This document shows, piece by piece, positions 51,048 to 61,122 of a stretch of 64,000 nucleotides of DNA; the stretch's first letter is position 1; each line of letters starts with the position of its first letter. A program made the position numbers and the translations under genes. Under the pieces are notes generated by a model, which did not search any database, was not told where the DNA came from, and was given only the letters and a program-made list of their open reading frames with translations. The DNA is taken from NCBI GenBank assembly GCA_963817035.1, contig CAWFMM010000004.1:62001-126000 (forward strand), given 5' to 3'. The stretch comes from AC-49 sp963817035 (lineage in GTDB: Bacteria > Actinomycetota > Thermoleophilia > Solirubrobacterales > Solirubrobacteraceae).

Positions 51048-52196
51048 CTACTGGGAGAACGCGGCCCGAAGGCCGGCCTCGACCTGCTCGGCCGCCCGCG
51101 CCCAGGTTCGCGTCGCCGCGAGGTCCAGCCCGTCGCGCATCCGCTGAGCGCGCAGCTCGAGATCGTCGAGCAGTCGTTCGATCGCGGTCGCGATCGCCAG
51201 CGGGTCAGGCGCCGCGAGCTCCATGGGTCCATCGGCGCCGAAGGTCGCCAGCATCGGTTCGCTCGCCAGATCGACGACCGGCAGGCCGCAGGCCAGCATC
51301 TCGGCCGGCACGAGCGACGGGTTGGTCAGCGAGAGGACGAGGCCGACGGTCGCCGAGTTGTAGGCGTGGGCCATCGCCTCGCGATCGAGCACGCCGAGAT
51401 CGCGGTGGGGGAACGGCGTCGCCAGCGCGGTCGTGTCGCCGTAGAGCATCAGCTCGATTCCCGGCCGGCGCGCGTGCAGCTCCTCGAGCGCGAGCAGCCC
51501 GAGCGGCACCGCGCGGCGCGGCGTAACGGCGCGCGAGTAGAACAGGACGAGGTCGCTGCGGCGATGGACCGACCACGGCTTGTAGGCGTCGTGGTCGACG
51601 CCGTAGTCGAAGTGGCAGGCGCTCGCGGAGTAGCGCCTGCGCATCAGCTGCTCCAGCCACGCCGAGGAGCAGATGCAGTGGAGCCCCAGCCCGTAGGTCT
51701 GCTGGGCCCATGTCCGTTCGGCCGACGTCGCGTAGAACTCGGGCTCGTGGTCCTGGACGAGGTAGGCGCGGGCGCCGGCGCCCGGTAGGCGCAGGACGCG
51801 GTGGACGGTCAGCCAGCTCGTTGCCATCGCGACTTCGGCTCCGTCCCAGGCGCCGAAGTCGCGGTGGACGGTGGCCTTGACCGGGTCGAAGAACGCGCAG
51901 AACAAAGCGCCGACGTCGTCATCGCCCGCGTGGCGACCCTCGCCGTCCTCGACCCAGAGCGAGATCGTATGGCCGCGGTCCTCGAGGCCGCGGACGAGGT
52001 CGGCGATCGCCCGATGCCCGCCGCTGCCGCGCCGGAACGCCGGGATCACGATCGCCACGTTCAGCGCGGCGTCGGCCCCCGGTGCCGGGCCACCCGTCAG
52101 CTCGACGGCCCCGTCGCGCAGGTACTCGAGCAGCGCCGGCGGGGCCCCGATCGTCAGCGGTGTCGCGGCACGCCCGCGGCGCGGCAGACGCGGCAT
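51048..52196 (-). CDS. GT4-like glycosyltransferase (rhamnosyltransferase WsaF-type layout)
   Basis: A 382-residue protein: 'AALNVAIVIPAFRRGSGGHR', 'GHTISLWVEDGEGRH', 'RAYLVQDHEPEFYATSAERT', 'HFDYGVDHDAYKPW', 'DLVLFYSRAVTPRRAVPLGL' and 'LTNPSLVPAEMLACGLPVVD'. The 'GSGGHRAI', 'QDHEPEFY' and 'ARPVTPRR'-like strings are typical of the WsaF/rhamnosyl GT4 subgroup. Only the second glutamate of EX7E is clear. The ATG overlaps the stop of the gene at 52196-53446 by one base (TGATG), so the two are coupled. Their related architecture suggests they act on consecutive sugars. Confidence 0.8.
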   Translation of the reverse strand: MPRLPRRGRAATPLTIGAPPALLEYLRDGAVELTGGPAPGADAALNVAIVIPAFRRGSGGHRAIADLVRGLEDRGHTISLWVEDGEGRHAGDDDVGALFCAFFDPVKATVHRDFGAWDGAEVAMATSWLTVHRVLRLPGAGARAYLVQDHEPEFYATSAERTWAQQTYGLGLHCICSSAWLEQLMRRRYSASACHFDYGVDHDAYKPWSVHRRSDLVLFYSRAVTPRRAVPLGLLALEELHARRPGIELMLYGDTTALATPFPHRDLGVLDREAMAHAYNSATVGLVLSLTNPSLVPAEMLACGLPVVDLASEPMLATFGADGPMELAAPDPLAIATAIERLLDDLELRAQRMRDGLDLAATRTWARAAEQVEAGLRAAFSQ

Positions 52197-53446
52197 CAGC
52201 CCCGCCCCGACGCGCGCTTGAGCGCCCCGATCAGCAGCGGCGCGATCCGCCGCTGCACCCACGGGCTACGCCAGCGCCGGCGCAGCGGCGCGATCACCGG
52301 CAGCGCCTTGAGGCGCTCCAGCCGCGCCACGCCGGCGGCGAGCTCGGCGTGCCGGCGCAGACGCAGCCGGGAGATCTCGGTGCCCGAGCGCAGCGAGACC
52401 ATCAGCGCGCGCGAGGCGGCGTTGGGGTCGGGCGCCGGACCGTCGAGCACCCGTCCCAGCGCGGTCGCCATGACCTCGCTCTGCTGCTCCCACGACGGCC
52501 AGGCGTTCGCGGTGGCCAGGGCGTTGACGCACAGCTCGTGCAGCAGCACGCGGTCGCGGGCCAGGAGATCGAGGGCGCGGGCGGTACCGCGCGGATCGTC
52601 CCAGTCGCAGATCAGGCCGTTGTGGCCGTGGCGCACGTACTCCTCGTGGCCGGTCACCGGGGTGACGACACACGTCGCGCCCATGTGCATCCCCTCCAGC
52701 GGCGGGCCGAACATCCCCTCGACACTCGACAGCTTCAGCACCACGTCGCACCGGGCGTAGGCCGCCGCCATCTCGGTGTGGGAGAGCGGCCCGACGACTG
52801 CGTCATACGGAACCCCCTTGGGCCGGACCCGCGCGCCGTTGACCAGCGTCACGTGGTTGGGCTCGCGCATCAGCGACGCCGCGTGGAGCGCCTCGGGAAC
52901 GTGCTTGAACCACGAGGTCAGGTGCCCCTCCACGAGCACGCGCAGCGGGCCGTCCAACCGCGGCTCGAGCGTCGGCGGCGAGGAGAACACGGCCTTGTCG
53001 ATCCCGTTGCGCACGAGATAGACCGGCGCGTCGGGGCGCAACTCGGCGATCGAGTCGGCGATCCACGAGGCCTCGGTGATGAACGCGACCGGCAGGTCGA
53101 GCGTCAGCGCGGCGGCCAGGCGCTCGGGCTCGTCGCTTGAGTAGAAGCGATCCTCGAGCGACTGGACGAAGTAGGCGTAGCGCGTCGCGGGCACGTCAAA
53201 GAGGAAGTGGTTGGTCATCCAGAACGTCGAGACGGCGACGTCGAACGACAGCGTCGCCGCGGTCTCGAGATCGATCAGGTGCGCCCCGTTGAGTTGCTCG
53301 TAGGCCCACGGCTCGATCTCACGCTCGCGGGTCAGCACGAGCGTGACGTCGAACTCGTGGCGCGTCGCGAGCTGCCGCGCGTGCTCGAGGATCACGCCGC
53401 CACCGCCGGAGAGCTGGAGGTCGTTGATGAGGAACGCGACCTTCAC
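52196..53446 (-). CDS. GT4 family glycosyltransferase
   Basis: A 416-residue GT-B protein: 'MKVAFLINDLQLSGGGGVIL', 'AVSTFWMTNHFLFDVPATRY', 'YFVQSLEDRFYSSDEPERLA', 'VYLVRNGIDKAVF', 'PLRVLVEGHLTSWFKHVPEA' and 'LSSVEGMFGPPLEGMHMGAT'. The C-terminal 60 residues are basic and helical and may bind the membrane surface. It resembles GT4 enzymes that extend rhamnan- or mannan-like chains. It is first in the minus-strand set that continues with 51048 and perhaps 49262. Confidence 0.82.
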   Translation of the reverse strand: MKVAFLINDLQLSGGGGVILEHARQLATRHEFDVTLVLTREREIEPWAYEQLNGAHLIDLETAATLSFDVAVSTFWMTNHFLFDVPATRYAYFVQSLEDRFYSSDEPERLAAALTLDLPVAFITEASWIADSIAELRPDAPVYLVRNGIDKAVFSSPPTLEPRLDGPLRVLVEGHLTSWFKHVPEALHAASLMREPNHVTLVNGARVRPKGVPYDAVVGPLSHTEMAAAYARCDVVLKLSSVEGMFGPPLEGMHMGATCVVTPVTGHEEYVRHGHNGLICDWDDPRGTARALDLLARDRVLLHELCVNALATANAWPSWEQQSEVMATALGRVLDGPAPDPNAASRALMVSLRSGTEISRLRLRRHAELAAGVARLERLKALPVIAPLRRRWRSPWVQRRIAPLLIGALKRASGRG

Positions 53447-53519
53447 GCGCTCGTGGCGCCATCGAGCAGTTGAGCAGGCATGCGGCGGATGCTACGGGCA
53501 GGCCTCAAGACGCGGCAGA

Positions 53520-53915
53520 TCAGGCGACCGCGACGAGTCGCAGGCCCGCGACGCGGGAGAACTCGCGCACGTTTCGCGTAGCCACCCCGAAACCCTCGGC
53601 GACGGCCGTCGCGGCGATCCACAGGTCGTGCGCGCCGATGCGCGCCCCCGCCGCGTCGAGGTCGGCCCAGAGGCGGGCGTGGACGCGAGCGGCCGCCACC
53701 GTGATGCCGATGGGTTCGTAGTGCGCGATGATCGCCTCGACGAAGGCCGTTCGCCGCGCGACGTGGCGGTCATCGCCGCCGTGAACCCCACGGAGCAGCT
53801 CGCTGACGGTGAGCACGCTGATCGCCCGGTCCTCATCCGCGGCCACGGCATCGATGGCTGCGCCGCCGTCGCGCTCGGCCTGGATCAGGACATCGGTGTC
53901 GATCAGGACGGCCAT
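53520..53915 (-). CDS. VapC-type PIN-domain ribonuclease toxin
   Basis: A 131-residue PIN-domain protein. The acidic active-site residues are visible: Asp6 in 'MAVLIDTDVLIQ', Glu39 in 'SVLTVSELLRGV' and Asp97 in 'RIGAHDLWIAATAV'; the fourth position is Asn115 in 'VATRNVREF'. VapC toxins cleave tRNA or rRNA and are neutralised by the partner antitoxin. The gene overlaps the antitoxin gene by 13 bases, the standard operon order antitoxin then toxin. Length and motifs are intact, so the toxin is probably functional. Confidence 0.9.
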   Translation of the reverse strand: MAVLIDTDVLIQAERDGGAAIDAVAADEDRAISVLTVSELLRGVHGGDDRHVARRTAFVEAIIAHYEPIGITVAAARVHARLWADLDAAGARIGAHDLWIAATAVAEGFGVATRNVREFSRVAGLRLVAVA

Positions 53916-54166
53916 GCGGGTGGCTCCGGCGGCTCGACGCTCGCATGCGCAGCGCGCACATCGTCGGCGAACGCATCGTCGATCGGCGGCAGCGAGACCA
54001 TCAGCGCGCGGAACTCGGCGGGGCTCAGCAGCCGCTTCCCGGCCGGCGCCGTCAGGCGCGCGACGGCCGCGCCGTTGCGCACGATCTCGATCTCCTCGCC
54101 CGCGATGACACGGTTGATCGCGGCCGAGAAATGCCGGGATACCTCAGATGCGGAGAGACGAGGCAC
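53903..54166 (-). CDS. Phd/YefM-type antitoxin (VapB partner)
   Basis: An 87-residue protein starting at GTG 54166 ('VPRLSASEVSRHFSAAINRV'). The N-terminal half matches the Phd/YefM DNA-binding fold ('SASEVSRHFSAAINRVIAGE', then 'IEIVRNGAAVARLTAPAG'). The acidic C-terminal tail would wrap the toxin. Its gene precedes and overlaps vapC. Such antitoxins repress their own promoter together with the toxin. The arginine-rich open stretch upstream of the GTG is antisense to the gene at 54247 and not part of this gene. Confidence 0.85.
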   Translation of the reverse strand: MPRLSASEVSRHFSAAINRVIAGEEIEIVRNGAAVARLTAPAGKRLLSPAEFRALMVSLPPIDDAFADDVRAAHASVEPPEPPAWPS

Positions 54167-54171
54167 GCGCC

Positions 54172-54196
54172 ACAGATTATTATCGGAAAATTCAGA
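54172..54196 (-). promoter_or_regulatory. AT-rich promoter/operator candidate of the toxin-antitoxin operon
   Basis: A 25-base AT-rich patch, rare in this GC-rich window. On the minus strand it reads GAATTTTCCGATAATAATC. GATAAT (54184-54179) resembles a -10 box, 13 bases before the GTG at 54166, giving a nearly leaderless mRNA. No clear -35 is seen. Confidence 0.45.
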
Positions 54197-54246
54197 GTGG
54201 TGCCGCCGATCCAGCCGCGATGAGCTTCTCGTAGCCTGCCGCAGTG

Positions 54247-55158
54247 ATGCGCGTCGCCTTCGTGGGCCAACAGACGTTCTTCGCCGCCTGCTCGCTCGAC
54301 GGACCGGTAGGCGGCTGGGAGCCGCGGTTCTTCGAGTTCCGCCGCGGGGCCGATGGCGAGGAGCTGCGCGCCGGTCTTGTCGCGTTCGATGCCGACGTCG
54401 TCGCCGTCTTTCGCCCCGACACGATCCCGCCCGGCCAGTTCGCCGGCCTGCGCGCGGCGACACTCGGGTTCCTGACCGAGCCGCTGCCGCGCGACGCGGA
54501 CGGCCCGGTACACGAGGATCTGCTGCGTCGCCAGTGGGAGCTCGAGCAGGTCGATCCACAGAACTTCGATCGCATCATCAGCTTCGATCCGCTGATCGTC
54601 GGCAGCGCCGCGGAGGCGGGCTTGGAGGTGTGGCGCAGCGTCCCGCTGCCGGTCGCAGATCGCTTCTACGGCGACGTGACGCCGATCCGCGGCGAGGCGC
54701 GGATCCTGTTCAGCGGTCGCGGCACCGAACATCGCGAGCAGATGCTCGCGCCGGCCAAGGCGCGCTTCGATCTCCTGCACGTCGCCTACGGCACGACCGA
54801 CGACGAGCTCGAACGCTTCCTGCGCGAGCACGACATCGGGCTCAACGTCCACAACGAGCCCTACCCGTCGTTCGAGAACCGCGTCCTGGTCTACCTCGCC
54901 GCCGGCCTGCTCGTGCTCTCCGAGCCGCTCAGCCCGCGCCACGGACTGACGCCCGGCGTCGACTACATCGAGTGCGCGGGACCCGGCGAGATCGTCAAAG
55001 CACTCGAGCTCGGCGCCCGCGTGCCCGGGATTCACCAGCCGATCCGCGAGCACGGCCGGTCCACCGCTGAGCGCTTCCGGGCATCGCGGCTGTGGCCGCG
55101 GGTGCTGGAGGACCTGCTCGTCGATCTTCGAGCATTCGGGGTACGAACGAGTCGCTGA
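54247..55158 (+). CDS. Glycosyltransferase, CgeB/GT1-like
   Basis: A 303-residue protein with a GT-B-like C-terminal domain: 'GEARILFSGRGTEHREQMLA', 'DIGLNVHNEPYPSFENRVLV', 'YLAAGLLVLSEPLSPRHGLT' and 'DYIECAGPGEIVKAL'. This is the pattern of CgeB-like and Glyco_trans_1_2 domains. The N-terminal half ('RVAFVGQQTFFAACSLDGPV') is shorter than in GT4 enzymes. ATG 54247 is used; a GTG one codon upstream is equivalent. It is divergent from the toxin-antitoxin operon and followed 26 bases on by the membrane protein 55185. Confidence 0.72.
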   Translation: MRVAFVGQQTFFAACSLDGPVGGWEPRFFEFRRGADGEELRAGLVAFDADVVAVFRPDTIPPGQFAGLRAATLGFLTEPLPRDADGPVHEDLLRRQWELEQVDPQNFDRIISFDPLIVGSAAEAGLEVWRSVPLPVADRFYGDVTPIRGEARILFSGRGTEHREQMLAPAKARFDLLHVAYGTTDDELERFLREHDIGLNVHNEPYPSFENRVLVYLAAGLLVLSEPLSPRHGLTPGVDYIECAGPGEIVKALELGARVPGIHQPIREHGRSTAERFRASRLWPRVLEDLLVDLRAFGVRTSR

Positions 55159-55184
55159 GCCGTTGCATAGCTACCGTGTTCGCC

Positions 55185-56192
55185 GTGTCGACCACCGAGA
55201 CGCCGGCCGAGGAACGTCCAGTCCAGGGCACCAGCCACCGCCGCGCCGTCATCGGCGCGGTCGTTTCGCTCGTCTCGATCGCGGGTTGCGTATGGTGGGC
55301 CAGCGGTCAGGACATCCCTCCGTTTCCGAGCTCCGCCAGCGGCATTGCGATGCTCGCTGCGGGTGTCGCTCTGTACGCCGTGGCCACGCTCGCTCGCGGA
55401 TGGCGCTGGCACACGATCATGCACCGCGCCGAGATCGAGCACCAGCGGACCGATACATACGCGCTGACGGCCGTCGGCTACATGGGTAACACCGTGCTGC
55501 CCGCCCGCGGCGGCGAGGTGCTGCGCATCTTCCTGCTCAGCGAACGATCGAGCGCCCGTGCGCGCGAGATCCTCGGCTCGATCATCCCCGAACGGATGCT
55601 CGATGCGGGCGTCCTCGCCCTCCTGTTTGCCGTGCTCGTCTTCGCGGGGACCCACGGCTCGCCCGGCCAGTGGGCGGCCTTCGTCGCTGCCGGGATCGTC
55701 GTTGCGCTGATCGTCGGCGCGGTCGTCTACCTGCGACTGCGCATCGCCGGGCGGATGGAGCAGTTCGCCGAGCGCGTGCGGCCGTTCGCGAAGGCATCGC
55801 GGCTGCTGTTGCGGCCGGCCGGCCTGGCTCTCGCCGCCCTGACCGCCGCGATCTGGGTCCTCGAGGGGATGATCCTGTGGCTGTGCGCTCGGTCGCTGAG
55901 CATCCACATCGGCCTCAACGAGGCGATCCTTGTCGACGCGCTCGCCAGCCTCTCCGCGCTGATCCCAGCGGGGCCCGGATACATCGGGACCTACGACGCC
56001 GCTGCGCTCTTTGCGCTCCACGGCATCGGCGTTCAGGGCGGAGATGCCGTGGGCATCGTTGTGCTCTTCCGCGCCGTCGTCTTCGTACCCATCACGTTGG
56101 TCGGGCTGGGCCTGATGGTCGGGCGCTACGGCGGGCTGCGCGGCGCGCTTCGCCGCGAGCACGCGGCCCTTGCCGACCCGGACACACCATAA
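55185..56192 (+). CDS. UPF0104/LPG_synthase_TM-type membrane protein
   Basis: A 335-residue protein with about eight hydrophobic helices. The family signatures are 'GYMGNTVLPARGGEVLRIFL' and 'ALIPAGPGYIGTYDAAALFA', with 'IPERMLDAGVLALLFAVLVF' between. The family (lysylphosphatidylglycerol synthase transmembrane region, AglD/MprF-related flippase-type domain) is common in glycan loci, where members are thought to transport or use lipid-linked sugars. The exact role here is unknown. A GTG start is used (55185); 55176 is an alternative. It precedes the TyvE-like gene by nine bases. Confidence 0.8.
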   Translation: MSTTETPAEERPVQGTSHRRAVIGAVVSLVSIAGCVWWASGQDIPPFPSSASGIAMLAAGVALYAVATLARGWRWHTIMHRAEIEHQRTDTYALTAVGYMGNTVLPARGGEVLRIFLLSERSSARAREILGSIIPERMLDAGVLALLFAVLVFAGTHGSPGQWAAFVAAGIVVALIVGAVVYLRLRIAGRMEQFAERVRPFAKASRLLLRPAGLALAALTAAIWVLEGMILWLCARSLSIHIGLNEAILVDALASLSALIPAGPGYIGTYDAAALFALHGIGVQGGDAVGIVVLFRAVVFVPITLVGLGLMVGRYGGLRGALRREHAALADPDTP

Positions 56193-56201
56193 TCTTCAAC
56201 G

Positions 56202-57269
56202 ATGGCTGACCGCTGCGTCCTCATCACCGGCGGTGCCGGTTTCATCGGTTCCAGTCTCTGCCTGGCACTGCGCGCCTCGCACCCCGACTGGAAGGTCGTG
56301 GCCTGCGACAACCTGTTCCGCCGCGGCTCGGAGCTCAACCTTCCGCGGCTCAGGGAGGCGGGCGTCGAGTTCGTCCACGCCGACGTGCGCCAACTCGGCG
56401 ATCTGCTCAAGGTCGGCGAGATCGACGCGCTGGTGGAGTGCAGCGCCGAGCCGTCGGTCATGGCCTCCGTGGATGGCGCGGCGGACTTCGTCGTCGGTAC
56501 TAACCTCATCGGGGCCTATCACTGCCTCGAACTTGCGGCGCGCCATGGGGCGCAGGTGATCTTCCTCTCGACGAGCCGCGTCTACCCGGTGGCCAGGCTC
56601 GAGCAGATGCGCTTCGAGGAGGATGCGACGCGCTTCGTCCTGCGGGCCGACCAGCCGATGGCCGGGGCCAGTGAGCGGGGCGTGGCCGAGGGATTCCCGC
56701 TCGAAGGCGCGCGGACGCTCTACGGGGCGACCAAGCTTGCGGCGGAGCTGCTCGTCACCGAGTACGCCGAGAGTCACAGCCTGTCGACTACGATCAACCG
56801 CTGCGGTGTCGTCGCCGGCCCATGGCAGATGGGCAAGGTCGACCAGGGCGTCTTCACGCACTGGCTAATGTCGTTCTACTTCGATCGTCAGCTGCGCTAC
56901 ATCGGCTACGGGGGGCAGGGCAAGCAGGTCCGCGACCTGCTTCACGTCGACGACCTCACCGACCTCGTCACCCGTCAGCTCGAAGCCCCCGACGGCTGGG
57001 CCGGGCAGACGCTCAACGTCGGCGGCGGCACCGAGGTCAGCCTCTCGCTGCGCGAGACAACCGACCTCTGCCGCGAGATCACCGGGCGCGACATCACACC
57101 CGAGAACGCCCACGAAGACCGTCGCGGTGACGTCCGGATCTACGTCAGCGACTGCTCGGCGCTCTATGCCCACACGGACTGGCGCCCGCGACGCTCGGCC
57201 CGCGACGTGCTCGCCGACACCTTTGCTTGGATCAACGAACACGAGCGCCTCATCATGAGCGCGCTCTGA
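56202..57269 (+). CDS. NAD-dependent epimerase related to CDP-tyvelose/paratose 2-epimerase
   Basis: A 355-residue extended SDR. The Rossmann motif is GGAGFIG at 10-16, 'VVACDNLFRRGSELNLPRLR' follows, and catalytic Tyr174/Lys178 are in 'RTLYGATKLAAELLVTEY'. 'RCGVVAGPWQMGKVDQGVFT' and 'YIGYGGQGKQVRDLLHVDDL' are very close to CDP-tyvelose epimerases. It should isomerise a nucleotide-linked deoxysugar at C2 or C4; specificity is unproven. It forms a tandem pair with the related 57281 gene, 11 bases apart, and may have arisen from the same ancestor. Confidence 0.82.
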   Translation: MADRCVLITGGAGFIGSSLCLALRASHPDWKVVACDNLFRRGSELNLPRLREAGVEFVHADVRQLGDLLKVGEIDALVECSAEPSVMASVDGAADFVVGTNLIGAYHCLELAARHGAQVIFLSTSRVYPVARLEQMRFEEDATRFVLRADQPMAGASERGVAEGFPLEGARTLYGATKLAAELLVTEYAESHSLSTTINRCGVVAGPWQMGKVDQGVFTHWLMSFYFDRQLRYIGYGGQGKQVRDLLHVDDLTDLVTRQLEAPDGWAGQTLNVGGGTEVSLSLRETTDLCREITGRDITPENAHEDRRGDVRIYVSDCSALYAHTDWRPRRSARDVLADTFAWINEHERLIMSAL

Positions 57270-57280
57270 TTGAGGAAGCT

Positions 57281-58360
<1,080 letters not shown>

Positions 58361-59164
58361 ATGAAGCTCTCCGTCATCATCCCCGCGCGAGACGAGGAGG
58401 GCTCGATCGCACAGACGATCGAGCAGGTGACGGCGACGCTGCGCGCCGAGGAGATCGAGTACGAGGTCGTCATCGTCGACGACGGGAGCGCCGATCGGAC
58501 CGCCTCGATCGTCGCCGACCTCGTCGCCGCCGATCCCAACGTGCGCTACATCCGATCGCCGTATCGCAATGGGTTCGGGTTCGCCGTCCGCGCGGGCCTC
58601 GAGGCGTTCACCGGCGACGCGGTGGCGATCATGATGGCCGACCTCTCCGATCATCCCGACGACCTCGTTGCCTACTACCGACTGCTCGATGCCGGCTACG
58701 ACTGCGCATTCGGGTCGCGGTTCATGCCGGGCGGATCGGTCGAGGGCTACCCACGGGTCAAGCTGACCGTCAACCGGCTGGTGAACCTCGGGATCCGGAT
58801 CCTCTTCGGACACGGCTACGACGACACGACCAACGCGTTCAAGGCCTACCGGCGCGAGGTCATCGAGACCGTCCAGCCGCTGCTTGCCCAGCACTTCAAC
58901 CTGACCGTCGAGATCCCCCTCAAGGCGATCGTTCGCGGCCATTCTTACGCGATCACGCCGATCCGCTGGACCAACCGCCGGAGCGGTGAGTCCAAGCTGC
59001 ACCTGCAGGAGATGGGCAGCCGCTACACGTTCATCGTGCTCTACACGTTCCTCGAGCTGCACCTGTCACGCGGCGACTACCGCCGGACGGACGCGGCGCC
59101 GGGCCGCGGGCGCTGGCGCGCGGGGCGTCCGGGCGCCCGGACGCTGGACGCCGACGACAGCTGA
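58361..59164 (+). CDS. GT2 glycosyltransferase (dolichyl-phosphate-mannose-synthase-like)
   Basis: A 267-residue GT-A enzyme starting on the base after the previous stop (TAGATG). 'SVIIPARDEEGSIAQTIEQV', 'EVVIVDDGSADRTASIVADL', 'AIMMADLSDHPDDLVAYY' (MADLSD at the metal site), 'NRLVNLGIRILFGHGYDDTT' and 'WTNRRSGESKLHLQEMGSRY' follow the DPM1 pattern. There is no C-terminal membrane helix, and the last 30 residues are a basic, low-complexity tail. It would make a polyprenyl-phosphate sugar for the GT-C-like proteins at 59165 or 61123. It converges on 59165 with no gap: the two stop codons are adjacent. Confidence 0.86.
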   Translation: MKLSVIIPARDEEGSIAQTIEQVTATLRAEEIEYEVVIVDDGSADRTASIVADLVAADPNVRYIRSPYRNGFGFAVRAGLEAFTGDAVAIMMADLSDHPDDLVAYYRLLDAGYDCAFGSRFMPGGSVEGYPRVKLTVNRLVNLGIRILFGHGYDDTTNAFKAYRREVIETVQPLLAQHFNLTVEIPLKAIVRGHSYAITPIRWTNRRSGESKLHLQEMGSRYTFIVLYTFLELHLSRGDYRRTDAAPGRGRWRAGRPGARTLDADDS

Positions 59165-61054
59165 CTACTCGTTCGCGCGCGTCTGAAGCTGGTAGCCGCC
59201 GACGTCGAGCTGTGTCGTCCAGCCGGTCGAGAGGTAGCGCAGCAGCGGGCGATCGGGCAGGGGCCTGCCGGTCAGGGAGCCAAGGATCGAGTCGTTGCGG
59301 ATCAGGCACGGGCGCCTGTCAGCCTGCATCGCGACGACCACACGGCGTTGCTGCATGTCGTTGAGCAAGTAGGGCCACGACGGTGCGTTGAGCCCGGTCG
59401 GCGGGTCGACCGCGCTCCACAGATTGAGCGAGCTCATGCCCGGGAGTGTCTGCAGCGTGCTGCAGCGCGCGCGGATCGCCTCGATCAGAGCTGTGTACGT
59501 CTGGACTTGGTCCGCCGAGAGGTGGACGTGGTCGGCGCCGTCGAACGGCAGCGTGGGGAGGCCGTCGAGCACGCGGTACTGGCTTCGGGTCTGTAGGGCG
59601 ACCTGCTCGAGCCCGATCTTTGCACCGAGGACGATCACGAGCCCGGCAGCCGCCACCGCGGCGAATCGCAGGACATCGCGCCCAGGACTTGCGGTCGCTC
59701 GCCGTTCCAGCAACGCGACACCGTCGGCGAGGCAGATGCCGCCGACGATCATCAGAAGGATCGAGCCGAAGACGAGCTGTGAGCCGGCCACCGGGTATGC
59801 GTGCAACGGCTGGAGGACCGCGACGGCGACCAGTCCAGCGCGGCCCGCCGCCGCCGTTGCCTTGACGCCCGGGCGCGGAAGGACGGCCACCCACGCCAGC
59901 GGCGCGGCCACACCGAACACACTCGCATTGAGCCCGAACGTCACCGGCGAGCCGCCGATCACCGAGAGCACGATCACCAGACCGGCTAGCAGTCGTCCCG
60001 CTGCGATGGCTGGATGGTCGCTGGCCGCCAGCAACCCGAGGGTCCCGGTGCGTCGCAGTGCCACGACGACGGCGAACGTCGCCAGCGCGAGATCGAGCAG
60101 CTCGACGCGCATGTCGATCAGCCGCGCGAGGACGTTGCGCTGATCGGCGGCCTTGACGACCACCTCGTTGAACACGAGTGCCGGATCGGCGCCGTATGCC
60201 ACCCAGGCCATCAGCGCACTGGCCGCCACGGCGCCAGCCGCTCCGATGACGAGTGGGAGGACCGTCACTCTGATCGACAACCCTGTGGCGTCGGATCGCG
60301 GGAAGACGACGACGACGACGGCTGCTGCGGACAGCGCGATCACCAACGACAACACCTCGACGCCCGTGTGACCGAGATCGGGGGCTGTGAGGAGGAAGGG
60401 GACGACGACCAGCAGCCCGCCGGCCCCGATTTGCAGCCACCGCGCCCGCCGCGTCGGTGCGCACGCGCACGCGCCGGCGAACAGCAGGCCGATCGCCGCG
60501 AGGCCGCCAATGTTGATCTTGACCATGATCAGCAGCCCCGCGAGTGCACCAGCTACTGCCCATTTCCGCGTCGACCCGATCCGTGCCGCCATGGTCAGCG
60601 CGACCAGTGCGAGTAGCAACTCGATCAGCGATCCGGGATGGGTCGGCTCGGGCGCGAGGTGCTCGTTGAGGACGACGACCGCGAGCAGGACGGTGGCGGC
60701 CGCGGCCAGGCGATCGGTGAACCGCAACGTTGCGAGACCGCAGATCAACGCGATGGCCAGCCACAGGCCGATGACGAGAATCCGTGCATGATTCGTTGAG
60801 ACGTCAAGGACCCCGAACCCGAATGCGGTGTTCCAGAACTCGAAGAAGAACGGCCCGTGCTGGGCGAGGACGTCGTGGTACAGCGGCGCGCCACCGAGGA
60901 CCTGCTTGATCGCCAGCGTGAAGTAGCCCTCGTCGTCGTAGGGCTGGAATCCGCCGAATCCGCTGAACATCACGGCGTACGCCAGGGGCGCACAGAGCGC
61001 GGTCAGCGCGCCCAGCCAAACATCGCGGCGATCAATCGATCGTCGTATAGACAT
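59165..61054 (-). CDS. GT-C-type membrane glycosyltransferase
   Basis: A 629-residue protein with about 12 membrane helices. The first extracytoplasmic loop reads 'GFQPYDDEGYFTLAIKQVLG' then 'PLYHDVLAQHGPFFFEFWNT', where the DDEG acidic cluster and 'YHDVLAQHGP' are typical of GT39/ArnT-like and related GT-C enzymes. A soluble C-terminal domain (about 510-629) ends 'QLDVGGYQLQTRANE'. It should transfer a sugar from polyprenyl phosphate on the outer face of the membrane. It is divergent from 61123 (68 bases between starts), another GT-C-like gene. Confidence 0.8.
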   Translation of the reverse strand: MSIRRSIDRRDVWLGALTALCAPLAYAVMFSGFGGFQPYDDEGYFTLAIKQVLGGAPLYHDVLAQHGPFFFEFWNTAFGFGVLDVSTNHARILVIGLWLAIALICGLATLRFTDRLAAAATVLLAVVVLNEHLAPEPTHPGSLIELLLALVALTMAARIGSTRKWAVAGALAGLLIMVKINIGGLAAIGLLFAGACACAPTRRARWLQIGAGGLLVVVPFLLTAPDLGHTGVEVLSLVIALSAAAVVVVVFPRSDATGLSIRVTVLPLVIGAAGAVAASALMAWVAYGADPALVFNEVVVKAADQRNVLARLIDMRVELLDLALATFAVVVALRRTGTLGLLAASDHPAIAAGRLLAGLVIVLSVIGGSPVTFGLNASVFGVAAPLAWVAVLPRPGVKATAAAGRAGLVAVAVLQPLHAYPVAGSQLVFGSILLMIVGGICLADGVALLERRATASPGRDVLRFAAVAAAGLVIVLGAKIGLEQVALQTRSQYRVLDGLPTLPFDGADHVHLSADQVQTYTALIEAIRARCSTLQTLPGMSSLNLWSAVDPPTGLNAPSWPYLLNDMQQRRVVVAMQADRRPCLIRNDSILGSLTGRPLPDRPLLRYLSTGWTTQLDVGGYQLQTRANE

Positions 61055-61122
61055 TGCGAGAGCATGACCGAGATACCGGGTGGCACGAGGCTTCGGCCGC
61101 CATCGGCCGAGATACGCTTCGG

